Origin: Blastococcus sp. LR1
Lineage (GTDB): Bacteria; Actinomycetota; Actinomycetes; Mycobacteriales; Geodermatophilaceae
Length of the DNA: 64,000 bases
Assembly: GCF_020166105.1 (NCBI RefSeq)
Contig: NZ_JAIUJY010000002.1
Span: forward strand, 434,001-498,000
Reading direction: 5' to 3'
The stretch's first letter is position 1, and every line of letters starts with the position of its first letter. A program made the position numbers and the translations under genes. Under the pieces are notes generated by a model. The model had not been told where the DNA came from. It was given only the letters and a program-made list of their open reading frames with translations, and did not search any database. Positions 1-7,847 of the stretch are shown here, piece after piece.

Positions 1-993
1 CCGCACGGTGCGCAGCAGCGCGCCGTCGGCCAGGTCGTGCAGGCACAGCTCGCTGACGCCCTCGACGTTCCAGAGGGCGAGGACGGTGCCGTCGGCGCGG
101 ACGACGTAGCCGTCGAGGTCGGCCTCCGGGCGGTACAGGACACGGCGACCGGGCGACGGGACGCCGTCCGCGTCCACCGGCACCTCCACCAGACCGGCCC
201 GGTCGGTGAACGGCAGGCCGGGCAGCGAGGCGCGCACGTAGACGGCGCGGCCGTCGGCGGAGAACCGGCCGTCCTCCGAGGCGATGCCGCCGGGCTGGTC
301 GAGCCGGATCGCCCGGCGCTGCAGGCCGGTGGCGACGTCGATCACCACGACGTGGCGGAAGGCCCGCGGCCCACGACGGGCGAGGACCGTGCGGTGGTCG
401 GGCGAGACGGCGGTGACGGAGAGGAAGCCGCCGGAGGCGAGGGTGCGCAGCTCGCCGGTGACGACGTCGACGAGCACGACGTCGGCATCGGGGCCGTGCC
501 CCGGGGCGATCGAGCAGGCGTAGTGCCGCGGCCCGGCCCAGGCGCCGGCGAAGACGGCCGCGCGCGGGTCGGCGCCGGCCAGCACGCGGTGGCCGGTCCC
601 GTCGGGACGGACGACGTGCAGCTCGGCGCAGATGGAGCCGCCCGGGCTCACCAGGTAGGTCAGCCAGGCACCGTCGGGCGACCAGGAGACGGAGATGACC
701 TCCTCCCCCGGCTCGGAGAGGACGGCCGGCGGGGTGGCGCCGTCGAGCGCGGCGACCTCCAGCCGAGGCAGACCGGAGCGGTCGGAGACGTAGGCGGTGC
801 GCAGCCCGTCCGGGGACGGCGCGGGGCACCAGGCGCCGGCGGCGCCGGCGATGCCGGAGATTGCGGCGCGGACGTCGGCGGGCAGCGTCTCGGGCGGGAC
901 GAGCGCCTCGAGGGCGGGCATCCCGCCCTGGGGCAGGCTGGTCGCGAGCCCTGCGGGCACGGCCGTACGCCGGCGGGTGACCGGGCTGGCCAT
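1..993 (-). CDS. S9 family (prolyl oligopeptidase-like) peptidase, partial
   Basis: Amino-terminal 331 residues of an S9-type serine peptidase; the catalytic alpha/beta-hydrolase half and the stop lie beyond the left edge. What is visible is a beta-propeller with PD40/TolB-type blades, for example PSPDGLRTAYVSDRSG (residues 59-74) and WSPDGAWLTYLVSPGG (104-119). In this family the propeller covers the active site and restricts access to short peptides; whether this one is an oligopeptidase, acylaminoacyl peptidase or esterase cannot be told without the missing half. No signal peptide is seen, so it is probably cytoplasmic. The ATG at 993 has AGGAGG four bases upstream. It is divergent from sepH, leaving 235 bases for both promoters. 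Confidence 0.8.
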   Translation of the reverse strand, partial: MASPVTRRRTAVPAGLATSLPQGGMPALEALVPPETLPADVRAAISGIAGAAGAWCPAPSPDGLRTAYVSDRSGLPRLEVAALDGATPPAVLSEPGEEVISVSWSPDGAWLTYLVSPGGSICAELHVVRPDGTGHRVLAGADPRAAVFAGAWAGPRHYACSIAPGHGPDADVVLVDVVTGELRTLASGGFLSVTAVSPDHRTVLARRGPRAFRHVVVIDVATGLQRRAIRLDQPGGIASEDGRFSADGRAVYVRASLPGLPFTDRAGLVEVPVDADGVPSPGRRVLYRPEADLDGYVVRADGTVLALWNVEGVSELCLHDLADGALLRTVR

Positions 994-1228
994 CGCGCCT
1001 CCTCGGCTCGGGCTCCGAGACCCCACTGTCGTGGTTCCTCGTTGCGGTCATGTGTCAGGACTGTCATCGGCGTGGAAAACCCTCATCCGCACCCCCCGGC
1101 GGAGGGACCTGGACCACCGTCGGCGGGCGCGCCACGCCGAGCCGCCTGCGGGCCGCACGCGCCGCGCCCGGATAACCTCGGGGACCGGGCTCCCCGTCGG
1201 GCCCCCCGTCGGCTGGTAGGAGGTCGCC

Positions 1229-2125
1229 ATGCGCACGCTGCGCCTCGTGGCACTCTCCGAGGACGGGCAGAGCCTGGTCCTGATGGCCGAGGGCCCGGAC
1301 GGTGCCGACGGCGAGAAGTTCACGCTCCCCATCGACGACCGCGTCCGCGCGGCCGCCCGGGGCGATGCCCGCCGGCTGATCCAGATCGACGTCGACAACG
1401 GCAGCGAGCTCCCGCCGCGGGTCATCCAGTCCCGCATCCGCGCCGGCGAGACCCCCGAGCAGGTGGCCGCCGACTCCGGCACGCGGGTCGAGCGGATCAT
1501 GCGCTTCGCCCATCCCGTGCTCCAGGAGCGCGAGCGGGTGGCCGACCAGGGCCGCGAGGCCCAGGTCCGCCTCTCCGACGGCGGTCCGAGCGCCAGCACC
1601 ACCTTGCAGCGCTTCATGGTCGAGCGGCTCCGGCTGATCGGCAGCGACTTCGGCGCCGTGGAGTGGGACGCGTTCCGCGACGACGACGGCAGCTGGATCG
1701 TCACCGGCGCGTGGCGGGCCGGGGAGAAGTCCGGCACGACCCGCTGGCGGTTCGACCTGCCCTCGCGCACGGCGACCCCGACCGACGCCGCGACCACCGA
1801 CTTCGCGGAGGGCACCCGGCTGGTCCGGGTGGTTCCCGAGGTGGCGCCGGCGCCCCGCAGTCGCCCGGTGTCGGTCGTGCGCGCCCCCGAGTCCGCACCG
1901 GCCGAGTTCCTCGAGGACGACGAGGACGACGAGGACGAGCACGTCCGCGACGTCCACGCGCCCGACGGCTCGCCCGCGGACGACGACATGACCGCCCTTC
2001 TCGACGAGGTCGCCGAGCACGACACCGTCGTCCTCGGGCGCACCGGCGAGGACGGCGACGAGGACCCGCGCGCCCGCATCCCGGCGTGGGAGGACATCGT
2101 CTTCGGGGTCCGCCGCAACCGCTGA
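1229..2125 (+). CDS. sepH: Septation protein SepH (DUF3071)
   Basis: 298-residue homologue of SepH, an actinobacterial cell-division protein that in Streptomyces binds FtsZ and promotes filament assembly at septa. The conserved DUF3071 region covers about residues 1-115 and opens with MRTLRLVALSEDG; a helix-turn-helix-like segment lies at about 68-97 (SRIRAGETPEQVAADSGT). The carboxy half is variable and carries an acidic run (EFLEDDEDDEDEH, from 226), as is typical of the disordered tail. The ATG at 1229 has AGGAGG five bases upstream. It stands alone between the divergent S9 peptidase and the YflT-like gene. The family assignment is strong; the FtsZ-regulating role is carried over from characterised relatives. 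Confidence 0.93.
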   Translation: MRTLRLVALSEDGQSLVLMAEGPDGADGEKFTLPIDDRVRAAARGDARRLIQIDVDNGSELPPRVIQSRIRAGETPEQVAADSGTRVERIMRFAHPVLQERERVADQGREAQVRLSDGGPSASTTLQRFMVERLRLIGSDFGAVEWDAFRDDDGSWIVTGAWRAGEKSGTTRWRFDLPSRTATPTDAATTDFAEGTRLVRVVPEVAPAPRSRPVSVVRAPESAPAEFLEDDEDDEDEHVRDVHAPDGSPADDDMTALLDEVAEHDTVVLGRTGEDGDEDPRARIPAWEDIVFGVRRNR

Positions 2126-2183
2126 CGTCCCCGTCCGGGGGACGGGGCGCATGCCGTCCGGTCTCCGGGGTACCGACCCGGGC

Positions 2184-2660
2184 ATGTCAGCGTCGGTATC
2201 GATGCCGCTCGGCGGCGTCCAGGTGGGTTCCTACGACAGCTACGAGCAGGCGCAGGCCGCGGTCGACTACCTCTCCGACGAGAAGTTCGCCGTCGAGAAC
2301 GTGACGATCATCGGCACCGACCTGCGCATGATCGAGAAGGTCACCGGCCGCTTGACCATGGGCCGCGCGATCGCCGCGGGCGCGGCGGGCGGCGCGTGGT
2401 GGGGCCTCTTCGTCGGGCTGCTGCTGGGCATCTTCGCCGAGGACGGCGGCAACTGGCTCGGCTCGGTGCTCACCGGACTGCTGATCGGCCTCGCGTTCGG
2501 TGCGGCCTTCGGCGGCATGGGGTACGCGGCCACGCAGGGCCGGCGCGACTTCACGAGCACGAGCACCATCAAGGCCAGCCGCTACGACGTGATGTGCGCC
2601 CCGGCCCACGCCGAGGAGGCCCGGGCGATGCTCGCCCGCTTCTCGCTGCGCAACCAGTAG
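2184..2660 (+). CDS. General stress protein, YflT/GS17M-like
   Basis: 158 residues. The amino-terminal part (GSYDSYEQAQAAVDYLSDE) matches the heat-induced stress protein YflT/general-stress-17M domain, with the usual 'shift, identify, variable membrane part' layout: an alpha/beta domain of about 50 residues, then a long Gly/Ala-rich hydrophobic stretch from about 60 to 115 that would form two membrane helices, and a short soluble tail. Biochemical function of the family is unknown; Bacillus members are sigma-B regulated. The ATG at 2184 was chosen over an in-frame ATG 33 bases upstream because homology begins here. It lies 58 bases after sepH and ends 5 bases from the convergent methyltransferase. 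Confidence 0.8.
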   Translation: MSASVSMPLGGVQVGSYDSYEQAQAAVDYLSDEKFAVENVTIIGTDLRMIEKVTGRLTMGRAIAAGAAGGAWWGLFVGLLLGIFAEDGGNWLGSVLTGLLIGLAFGAAFGGMGYAATQGRRDFTSTSTIKASRYDVMCAPAHAEEARAMLARFSLRNQ

Positions 2661-2665
2661 GAGGC

Positions 2666-3472
2666 CTACCTGAGGGTCGCGAAGGCGACGGCCGCCGCGG
2701 CGGCCACGCCGAGCGAGTCCACCCCCGGGCGCATCGGGATGCGGGCGCGCACCGTCGCGGCCTGCTGCGCCTCGGGGGTGAGCCCCGGCCCCTCGGCGCC
2801 GAGCAGCACCGCCGTGCGCGGGTGCGCGACCGGGTCGACGTCGGTCAGGTCGACGGCGTCGGCCGCCGGAGTGAGCGCCACCGTGGTGTACCCGGCGTCG
2901 TGCACCCGGCCGAGGTCGGCCGGCCAGTCCGAGAGCACGGTGAACGGCAGCGCCAGGATGTGCCCCATCGAGACGCGGACCGACCGCCGGTAGAACGGGT
3001 CGGCGCAGCGGGGGTCGAGCAGGAGTCCGTCGATGCCCAGCGCGAGCGCGGAGCGGGCGATCGAGCCGAGGTTCTCCGCGTCGTTGAGGCCTTCGAGCAC
3101 GGCGAGCCGGCGCGGCGCCGCAGGGTCCGGGCCGGCCAGCAGCTCGTCGAGGTCGGCCGGTGGCCTGCGGTCGGCGGAGGCGATCACCCCGCGGGTGAGC
3201 CGGAAGCCGATCACCTCCGACAGCAGCCACTTGTCCGCCTCGTAGGCGGGCACGTCGTCGGGCAGGTCGAGCGCCGCCACGCGTCCCGGCACGCCGAGCA
3301 CGGCCCGGATCCGGTAGGGCGAGGCCAGCAGCCGCTGGACGGCGGAGACGCCCTCGACGATGACGGGTCCGCCCCACCGCGGGGTGCCCTCCGGCCGGTC
3401 ACCGGCCTTGAGGTCGCGAAAGTCGGCCACCCGCGGGTCGGCGGGGTCGGTGATGACGACGGGGGCGGGCAC
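2666..3472 (-). CDS. TrmH/SpoU-family RNA 2'-O-methyltransferase
   Basis: 268-residue SPOUT (alpha/beta-knot) RNA methyltransferase that would transfer a methyl group from SAM to a ribose 2'-OH in rRNA or tRNA. The three SpoU motifs are present: NDAENLGSIARSA (motif 1), LLGAEGPGL (motif 2) and DSLGVAAAAAVAF (motif 3), preceded by an amino-terminal substrate-binding region. The exact target is unknown; rlmB itself is elsewhere in this window (61941-62903), so this is a second paralogue. The open frame runs further upstream, but the GTG at 3472 is chosen because a CACAAT -10 hexamer (3480-3485, minus strand) sits seven bases before it, the spacing of a leaderless mRNA. Confidence 0.88.
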   Translation of the reverse strand: MPAPVVITDPADPRVADFRDLKAGDRPEGTPRWGGPVIVEGVSAVQRLLASPYRIRAVLGVPGRVAALDLPDDVPAYEADKWLLSEVIGFRLTRGVIASADRRPPADLDELLAGPDPAAPRRLAVLEGLNDAENLGSIARSALALGIDGLLLDPRCADPFYRRSVRVSMGHILALPFTVLSDWPADLGRVHDAGYTTVALTPAADAVDLTDVDPVAHPRTAVLLGAEGPGLTPEAQQAATVRARIPMRPGVDSLGVAAAAAVAFATLR

Positions 3473-3557
3473 GACGGGAATTGTGCCGGTGCCCCGCTCC
3501 CCCTCCCGCGGGGGACCGGGATTCAAGCCTCCCGCGGGTGCTGCCGATCTCCTTGCC

Positions 3558-5651
3558 ATGCCAGGAATGCGGGCGACGGTCCCGGAGGTGAGTGCCGGCT
3601 GGGGCGTCTTCACCCGGCTGGCCTTCGGCATGGCCGCGCTCGGGGTCTGCGTCGGCGCCGTCTTCCCGTACTTCGCCGAGCTGCTCCAGGTCCCGGCCGA
3701 GTACACCCGCGCGCCTGCGTTCCGCCTCGCCTGCCTCGGTGCCGGGCTGGTGCTGGGCGCCGCCAACTGGCTGCTCACCCGCCGCGTGATCGGCACCCGG
3801 CTGCGGCTGCTCGCCACGCGCCTGACCGACGTGGCCGAGACGGTGGGCTCGCCCCTGGCGGCCGGCTCCTCGAGCCCGCTCCCCCGGGCCGACCTGGTGC
3901 TCCCGGTGGGCGCACCCGACGACCTGGCGCGCACCGCGGTCGCGTTCAACGCGATGCTGGCCGCGCTCGACCGTGAGCGCCGGTTCCGCTCCGTCGTGCA
4001 CTCCACCAGCGACGTCATCCTGCTGATCGACCCGTCCGGGCAGATCTCCTTCGTCTCCGACTCGGTGCGCGAACTGCTCGGCTGGCCCGCCGAGGACCTC
4101 CTCGGGGCCCCTCCCCAGCACCTCATCCACTCCGACGACCTGCCCCTGCTCATGGGCGAGGGCGGCACCGGGTTCGACCTCTCCTCCGACGGACTGCCGC
4201 AGGTCCTCGTCCTGCGCGTCCGGCACCGCGACGGCGGCTGGCGGTACCTGGAGGTCACCAGCTCCGACCGTCGCACCGATCCGGTGATCGGCGCGGTGCT
4301 GCTGAGCGCCCGCGACGTCACCGAGCGCATGGAGCTGCAGCAGCAGCTCACCCACCAGGCCACGCACGACGAGCTGACCTCGCTGCCCAACCGGGCGGCC
4401 GCCCTGGCGCACGGCGCCGAGCTGCTGGCCGTGCGGCGGGGGAACGCCCAGGTGGCGGTGATCCTCCTGGACCTCGACCGGTTCAAGGAGGTCAACGACA
4501 CGCTCGGCCACGGCTACGGCGACCGCCTGCTCGCCCAGATCGGGCCGCGGCTGCACCCGCTGGTGCGCGACGTCGACCTGGTCGCCCGCCTCGGCGGCGA
4601 CGAGTTCCTGCTGGTGCTGCCCGAGATGAGCCCGACCGGGGCGCGGGCGGTGGCCGGGCGGATCCGCACCGCCCTGGGCGAGCCGTTCCTGGTCGACGGT
4701 CTGGTGCTCGACGTCGACGCCAGCCTCGGCGTCGCCGTGTCCGACGACGGCCCCACCGACGTCGACGCGCTCCTGCGGCGGGCCGACATCGCCATGTACA
4801 CCGCCAAGGAGCGGCAGTCCGGCGTGGAGGTCTACGACCCCACCGCGGACGGCCACGACCGCGGCCGGCTGGTGCTGCTCACCGAGTTCCGCCGCGCGCT
4901 CGCCGAGGGGCACCTCGTGCTCCACTACCAGCCGCAGGTGTCCCTGGAGACCGGGTGCGTGGTGGGCGTCGAGGCCCTAGTCCGCTGGGTCCACGCCGAC
5001 CGCGGGCTGCTGTCCCCCGCCGAGTTCCTGCCGGCGGTCGAGCGGACCGGGCTCATCGAGCCGCTGACCGACCGGGTGCTCGACCTCGCGCTCGCCCAGG
5101 CCCGGGCCTGGGCCGACGAGGGCCTCGCCGTCCCGGTCGCGGTGAACCTCTCCGCACGGTCGGTCCACCTGCCCGGGCTCCCCGACCGCGTGCTCAGCCG
5201 GCTGGCGGCGCACGGGGTGCCGGCCGAGCTCCTGCAGCTGGAGCTCACCGAGAGCGCCCTGCTGACCGAGCCCGAGGCCGCCAGGCAGGTGCTCGAGCGG
5301 CTGCACGCCGCGGGTGTGCGGCTCTCGATCGACGACTTCGGCACCGGCTACTCCTCGATGGGCCACCTGAAGTTGCTGCCCGTGAACGAGCTCAAGATCG
5401 ACCGCAGCTACATCGCCGAGATGACCAGGTCGCCCGGCGACGCAGCGCTCGTACGCTCCGTGATCGACCTCGGGCGGGAACTGGGCCTCACGGTCGTCGC
5501 CGAGGGCGTCGAGGACCCGGCCACGGCCGCGGCGCTCGCCGACCTGCGGTGCGACGTGGGCCAGGGCTACCTCTACACCGCGCCCCGGCCGGCCGAGGAG
5601 CTCACCTGCTGGCTGCGGGACCACCTCCCGGCTCCCGCCATCCGGAGCTGA
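3558..5651 (+). CDS. Membrane PAS-GGDEF-EAL cyclic-di-GMP enzyme
   Basis: 697-residue protein for cyclic di-GMP turnover at the membrane. Order: two membrane helices (about residues 12-35 and 55-78), a linker, a PAS sensor domain (from about 140, RFRSVVHSTSDVILLIDPSG), a GGDEF diguanylate cyclase domain with intact RLGGDEF (near 345) and an EAL phosphodiesterase domain with intact EALVRW (near 472) and DDFGTGYSS (near 592). Because both catalytic motifs look complete, it could make and degrade c-di-GMP, with direction set by the PAS or membrane input. The start ATG 3558 is the first near the homology; ATG 3567 is an alternative and no clear ribosome site decides. It is divergent from the SpoU gene and lies just before the ABC operon promoter. 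Confidence 0.93.
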   Translation: MPGMRATVPEVSAGWGVFTRLAFGMAALGVCVGAVFPYFAELLQVPAEYTRAPAFRLACLGAGLVLGAANWLLTRRVIGTRLRLLATRLTDVAETVGSPLAAGSSSPLPRADLVLPVGAPDDLARTAVAFNAMLAALDRERRFRSVVHSTSDVILLIDPSGQISFVSDSVRELLGWPAEDLLGAPPQHLIHSDDLPLLMGEGGTGFDLSSDGLPQVLVLRVRHRDGGWRYLEVTSSDRRTDPVIGAVLLSARDVTERMELQQQLTHQATHDELTSLPNRAAALAHGAELLAVRRGNAQVAVILLDLDRFKEVNDTLGHGYGDRLLAQIGPRLHPLVRDVDLVARLGGDEFLLVLPEMSPTGARAVAGRIRTALGEPFLVDGLVLDVDASLGVAVSDDGPTDVDALLRRADIAMYTAKERQSGVEVYDPTADGHDRGRLVLLTEFRRALAEGHLVLHYQPQVSLETGCVVGVEALVRWVHADRGLLSPAEFLPAVERTGLIEPLTDRVLDLALAQARAWADEGLAVPVAVNLSARSVHLPGLPDRVLSRLAAHGVPAELLQLELTESALLTEPEAARQVLERLHAAGVRLSIDDFGTGYSSMGHLKLLPVNELKIDRSYIAEMTRSPGDAALVRSVIDLGRELGLTVVAEGVEDPATAAALADLRCDVGQGYLYTAPRPAEELTCWLRDHLPAPAIRS

Positions 5652-5664
5652 CGCGCAGCCGGCG

Positions 5665-5717
5665 TTGACACCGGTCACCGAACTCATCTAGCGTTGAGTT
5701 CATTAACCGGTGAATTC
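5665..5717 (+). promoter_or_regulatory. Promoter and TetR-type operators of the ABC exporter operon
   Basis: A consensus -35 TTGACA (5665-5670) and -10 TAGCGT (5689-5694) are 18 bases apart. Two inverted repeats overlap this promoter: AACTCA-8-TGAGTT (5681-5700), which brackets the -10, and GAGTTCA-8-TGAATTC (5696-5717, one mismatch), which covers the expected transcription start. They share the GAGTT half. The third gene of the operon encodes a TetR regulator, so these are its likely operators (inference). Confidence 0.75.
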
Positions 5718-5729
5718 TGGGAGCGCGTC

Positions 5730-6452
5730 ATGGACGTCGTCACCGTCAGCGATCTCGTCGTCGACCGAGGCAGGCGCCGGGTGCTCCCCGGCCTGAGCTT
5801 CGCCGTGCCGGAGGGCCAGGTCACCGGCCTGCTCGGACCGAGCGGCAGCGGGAAGAGCACGCTGCTGCGGGCGATCGTCGGCGTGCAGCGGATCCGGTCG
5901 GGCACGGTGACCGTCCTCGGGCATCCCGCCGGCTCCCCCGCCCTGCGCGACCGGGTCGGCTACGTGACCCAGTCCCCCAGCGTCTACGCCGACCTCACCG
6001 TGCGGGAGAACGCGCGCTACTTCGCCGCGCTCTACGGCAGAGGGGCGCGCGAGGCCGACGCCGCGATCGCCGACGTCGGGCTCGGCGAGGCCGCCGGTCA
6101 GCTGGTCGGCGACCTCTCCGGCGGCCAGCGGGGCCGCGCGTCGCTGGCCTGCGCGCTCGTCGGCGAACCCGAGGTGCTGGTGCTTGACGAACCGACCGTG
6201 GGCCTGGACCCGGTGCTGCGGGTCGAGCTCTGGGAGCGCTTCTCCGGCCTCGCCGCGGCCGGGACGACGCTGCTCGTCTCCAGCCACGTCATGGACGAGG
6301 CCGCCCGGTGCGACCGGCTGCTGCTCCTCCGCGACGGCGCCCTGCTCGCCGACACCACGCCGGGGCGGCTGCGCACCGACGGCCGCTCCGACGACCTCGA
6401 GGAGGCGTTCCTGAACGTCGTCCGCGCGAGCGCGCAGGAGATGGCCCGATGA
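5730..6452 (+). CDS. ABC transporter ATP-binding protein (drug/ABC-2 type)
   Basis: 240-residue nucleotide-binding subunit of a two-gene exporter. Walker A GPSGSGKST (36-44), Q-loop near residue 81, signature LSGGQRGR (129-136), Walker B VLVLDEP (149-155) and a switch histidine in VSSHVMDEA. Its size and its ABC-2 permease partner place it with daunorubicin/DrrA-like multidrug or lipid exporters; the substrate cannot be read from sequence. Start ATG 5730 has GGGAG eight bases upstream. Its stop overlaps the permease ATG (ATGA), so the two are translationally coupled. Transcription comes from the TetR-type promoter just upstream. Confidence 0.93.
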   Translation: MDVVTVSDLVVDRGRRRVLPGLSFAVPEGQVTGLLGPSGSGKSTLLRAIVGVQRIRSGTVTVLGHPAGSPALRDRVGYVTQSPSVYADLTVRENARYFAALYGRGAREADAAIADVGLGEAAGQLVGDLSGGQRGRASLACALVGEPEVLVLDEPTVGLDPVLRVELWERFSGLAAAGTTLLVSSHVMDEAARCDRLLLLRDGALLADTTPGRLRTDGRSDDLEEAFLNVVRASAQEMAR

Positions 6453-7222
6453 GCACCGCGACCCACCTGAGCCCCCGCCTGACCACGACGACCGCGGTGC
6501 GCGTGCTGCGCCAGCTGCGGCACGACCACCGCACGATCGCGATGCTGCTCGTGCTGCCCAGCCTGCTGCTCGGCCTGCTCTACCTGCTGTGGCAGGACGT
6601 GCCTCCCGTTCCCGGGCAGCCGGACGTCTTCGACCGGGTCGGGCTGACGATGCTCGGCGTCTTCCCCTTCGTGGTGATGTTCCTGGTCACCAGCATCGCG
6701 ATGCTGCGCGAACGCACGTCGGGCACCCTCGAGCGGCTGCTCAGCACCCCGCTGTCCCGGCTGGACCTGCTGCTCGGCTACGGTCTGGCGTTCGGCCTCG
6801 CCGCGGCGCTGCAGGCGGCGGTCACCGTCACGGTGGCGACCACGCTCTACGACCTGGACGTCGCCGGCTCGGTCGGGCTCGTGGTGCTCATCGCCGTCGT
6901 CGACGCGGTGCTCGGCGTCGCCCTGGGCCTGCTGGCCAGCGCCTTCGCCCGCAGCGAGTTCCAGGCGGTGCAGTTCATGCCCGTGATCGTGCTGCCACAG
7001 TTCTTCCTCTGCGGGCTGCTGGTCCCGCGCGAGCAGATGGCGGGCTGGCTGCAGGCCGTCAGCGACGTCCTCCCCCTGACCTACGCGGTCGAGGCGCTGC
7101 GGGAGGTGGGTCGCTCGGTGGAGGCGACGGGCACGATGTGGACCGACGTCGGCATCGTGGCCGGCGCGGCCCTGCTCGCCCTCGCGCTCGCGGCGGCGAC
7201 CCTGCGGAGGAGGACCGACTGA
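6449..7222 (+). CDS. ABC-2 type transporter permease
   Basis: 257-residue membrane subunit with about six hydrophobic helices (for example IAMLLVLPSLLLGLLYLLW near residue 31 and VVLIAVVDAVLGVALGLLAS in the middle) and the DrrB/ABC-2 pattern, including LRERTSGTLERLLSTPLSR after helix 2 and FLCGLLVPREQM in the carboxy half. It would form the export channel with the ATPase at 5730-6452. The start ATG overlaps the upstream TGA (ATGA). The TetR gene follows through a CTGA overlap, so all three genes are one transcription and translation unit. Substrate unknown. Confidence 0.9.
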   Translation: MSTATHLSPRLTTTTAVRVLRQLRHDHRTIAMLLVLPSLLLGLLYLLWQDVPPVPGQPDVFDRVGLTMLGVFPFVVMFLVTSIAMLRERTSGTLERLLSTPLSRLDLLLGYGLAFGLAAALQAAVTVTVATTLYDLDVAGSVGLVVLIAVVDAVLGVALGLLASAFARSEFQAVQFMPVIVLPQFFLCGLLVPREQMAGWLQAVSDVLPLTYAVEALREVGRSVEATGTMWTDVGIVAGAALLALALAAATLRRRTD

Positions 7223-7839
7223 GCACCAGCGAGCAGCCGCGCCGGCGGACCGGGCGGCGTCCCGGCAGCCCCGACACCCGGGACGCCGTGCTGGCAGCAG
7301 CCCGCGAGGCCTTCGCCGAGCGGGGGTTCGACGGCGCGACCATCCGGCAGATCGCCACGTCGGCAGGTGTCGACCCCGCGCTCGTGCACCACTACTTCGG
7401 CAGCAAGGACCAGCTCTTCCTCGCCGCGATCGAGGCGCCGGCCGACCCGGGCGAGCTCCTGCCGGAGCTGCTCGCGGCCGGGCCCGAGCACGTCGGCGCG
7501 GGCGTCGTCCGCACCCTGCTCACCGTCTGGGACGGTCCCGCGCAGGCCGCCGGGCTGGCCCTGGTGCGCTCCGCCGTCGGCAACGAGTGGACCGCCAAGC
7601 TGCTCCGCGAGTTCCTGGTGACCCAGGTGCTCCGCCGGGTGCTGGCCACCCTGGACCTGCCGCCCGGCGAGGCGGAGATCCGCGGAGGCCTGGCCGCCTC
7701 GCAGCTCATCGGGCTGGTCGTCGGGCGCTACGTGCTGCGGATCGAGCCGCTGGCGTCGGCCGACCGCGACGAGCTCGTCGCCGCGATCGGCCCCTCGGTC
7801 CAGCGCTACCTCACCGGCGACGTCGCCCTGCCGGGCTGA
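7219..7839 (+). CDS. TetR-family repressor of the ABC operon (CTG start)
   Basis: 206-residue TetR regulator. The DNA-binding helix-turn-helix is at about residues 40-60 (ATIRQIATSAGVDPALVHHYF), followed by GSKDQLF and an all-helical ligand domain like those of drug-responsive TetR proteins. As the last gene of the exporter operon it probably represses the operon and responds to the exported compound (inference). No ATG or GTG lies between the upstream gene and the helix-turn-helix. The only reasonable start is CTG at 7219, preceded by AGGAGG and forming a CTGA overlap with the permease stop; the first codons CTG AGC ACC parallel the common ATG/GTG AGC ACC opening. A GTG near 7289 would delete part of helix 1. 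Confidence 0.9.
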   Translation: MSTSEQPRRRTGRRPGSPDTRDAVLAAAREAFAERGFDGATIRQIATSAGVDPALVHHYFGSKDQLFLAAIEAPADPGELLPELLAAGPEHVGAGVVRTLLTVWDGPAQAAGLALVRSAVGNEWTAKLLREFLVTQVLRRVLATLDLPPGEAEIRGGLAASQLIGLVVGRYVLRIEPLASADRDELVAAIGPSVQRYLTGDVALPG

Positions 7840-7847
7840 CCCGCCGG

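Noticed and set aside
37-2304. Long plus-strand open frame across the S9 peptidase and sepH region
   Set aside because: It is antisense or out of frame to well-supported genes and has low-complexity Arg/Pro/Gly content from GC bias.
2666-4501. 611-codon upstream extension of the SpoU gene
   Set aside because: The extension is antisense to the GGDEF gene; a -10 hexamer seven bases before GTG 3472 fixes the start.
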